22,619 nt of DNA from contig CABWYI010000010.1 in the NCBI GenBank assembly GCA_902509725.1, forward strand, positions 1-22,619. Direction: 5' to 3'. Positions 22,051 to 22,619 of this stretch are shown piece by piece; positions within the stretch are counted from its first letter, which is position 1, and each line of letters begins with the position of its first letter. The translations under genes and the position numbers were made by a program. The notes below the pieces were generated by a model. The model was not told where the DNA came from. It made no database searches and was given only the letters and a program-made list of their open reading frames with translations. The DNA is from an uncultured Pelagibacteraceae bacterium (GTDB lineage Bacteria; Pseudomonadota; Alphaproteobacteria; Pelagibacterales; Pelagibacteraceae).

Positions 22051-22513
22051 GAAAAAAATATTAATACTAACAATTATTATATTATATCCTGGCTGTTCTT
22101 TTAACAAGATTGTTCATAATCACGGAGTTCATAATCTAGAAAAAAAACAGTCAAAATTAAAGATTAATTATACAAATTTAAATGAAATTATTCAAACTAT
22201 AGGGCCACCTTCCACAAGAAGTTCTTTTGATAACGATGTTCTTATATATATTGAAAGAAAAACATCTAGCTCAAAATTAACAAGATTAGGTAAAAAAAAA
22301 TTACTTACAAACAATGTTTTAGTTTTACAGGTTGATACAAGAGGACTTTTAATTGCTAAAAATTTTTATAACAAAGATGATATGAAAAATATCGATTTTG
22401 ACAAAGATTTCACTCAGATAAATACATCTCAAAAATCATTTATTTATAATTTTATTTACTCGTTAAGACAAAAAATTGACGATCCATTAGGTAAAAAGAG
22501 AATCAAAAATTAA
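22049..22513 (+). CDS. bamE: Outer-membrane assembly lipoprotein BamE (SmpA/OmlA family)
   Basis: BamE is a lipoprotein of the BAM complex that inserts beta-barrel proteins in the outer membrane. The 154 residues start with a signal peptide ending LYPGC (Cys16, a loose lipobox), then [15 protein letters not shown], the family helix [29 protein letters not shown] and a strand with [18 protein letters not shown]. The alphaproteobacterial form is longer than the E. coli one (113), as here. Its ATG shares two bases with the start codon of the divergent chaperone gene, and its stop overlaps that of hppA by 4 bases. Confidence 0.9.
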   Translation: MKKILILTIIILYPGCSFNKIVHNHGVHNLEKKQSKLKINYTNLNEIIQTIGPPSTRSSFDNDVLIYIERKTSSSKLTRLGKKKLLTNNVLVLQVDTRGLLIAKNFYNKDDMKNIDFDKDFTQINTSQKSFIYNFIYSLRQKIDDPLGKKRIKN

Positions 22514-22619
22514 CCTGCTATAACTGCCAATAATAACAGAGCTACGATATTGGTAATTTTGATCATTGGATTAACGGCTGGACCAGCAGTATCCTTGTAT
22601 GGATCACCCACAGTGTCAC
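22510..22619 (-). CDS. hppA: Membrane-bound proton-translocating pyrophosphatase, C-terminal end only
   Basis: The minus strand reads [20 protein letters not shown] and then [15 protein letters not shown] before the stop. The motif [11 protein letters not shown] with Asp and Lys residues that bind pyrophosphate-Mg, followed by the last membrane helix, is diagnostic for H+/Na+-pumping pyrophosphatases, which use pyrophosphate hydrolysis to energise the inner membrane. The residues that decide potassium dependence and the pumped ion lie outside the window. Confidence 0.93.
   Translation of the reverse strand, partial: DTVGDPYKDTAGPAVNPMIKITNIVALLLLAVIAG

Noticed and set aside
21583..22107. Longer chaperone frame starting at 22107
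   Set aside because: The first 19 residues would lie inside bamE and add a hydrophobic stretch not expected in this family; the internal ATG at 22050 fits better.

Overview
This window looks like a piece of a streamlined marine alphaproteobacterium of the SAR11 clade (Pelagibacterales). The evidence is very low GC, lysine- and asparagine-rich proteins, intergenic gaps of a few bases, stop/start overlaps such as TAATG and ATGA, alphaproteobacterial gene blocks (rplM-rpsI-argC; bamE / cytochrome bc1 chaperone / rpmF-plsX-ihfA-merR), and a tandem SAM-II plus SAM-V riboswitch, an arrangement known from 'Candidatus Pelagibacter ubique'. The assignment is inference from gene content; there is no rRNA in the window.

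Layout. (1) Positions 1-2585: the end of a zinc-ribbon gene (minus), then tRNA-Pro, a complex I NDUFS4-like subunit, an SbmA/BacA-type transporter, class II fructose-bisphosphatase glpX and tRNA-Glu. (2) Positions 2593-9483: a plus-strand accessory block that begins directly after tRNA-Glu. It holds a GIY-YIG protein, a fused double glycosyltransferase, a sugar N-formyltransferase, a Gfo/Idh/MocA dehydrogenase, a DegT-type sugar aminotransferase, an AEC transporter and an EamA transporter. The middle genes look like a cassette that makes and transfers a formylated amino sugar. (3) Positions 9484-10478: the only large non-coding stretch, followed by a short O6-alkylguanine alkyltransferase, an unlisted 58-residue membrane protein and a 37-bp near-perfect inverted repeat. 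The repeat sits against the start codon of a complete tyrosine recombinase (10479-11432). (4) Positions 11429-16643, minus strand: rplM, rpsI, argC, a small lipoprotein, hom and then two glycosyltransferases (GT2, GT11), nearly all overlapping, so that surface-glycan genes ride at the end of a housekeeping operon. (5) Positions 16644-18177: metY (O-acetylhomoserine sulfhydrylase) under a tandem SAM riboswitch. (6) Positions 18170-22619: heme A synthase, chorismate mutase, ribosomal proteins L33 and L32, a MerR regulator, IHF-alpha, PlsX, a bc1-complex chaperone, BamE and the end of a proton-pumping pyrophosphatase.

The glycan and recombinase section (about 2593-13224) reads as a genomic island between glpX/tRNA-Glu and hom. 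In many alphaproteobacteria hom and glpX are adjacent and co-oriented; here they are about 10.8 kb apart and point in opposite directions. The most interesting items are the recombinase with its loxP-like inverted repeat, the unexplained GC-richer block at 9720-9870, and the tandem riboswitch with a hairpin that appears to couple its two halves.
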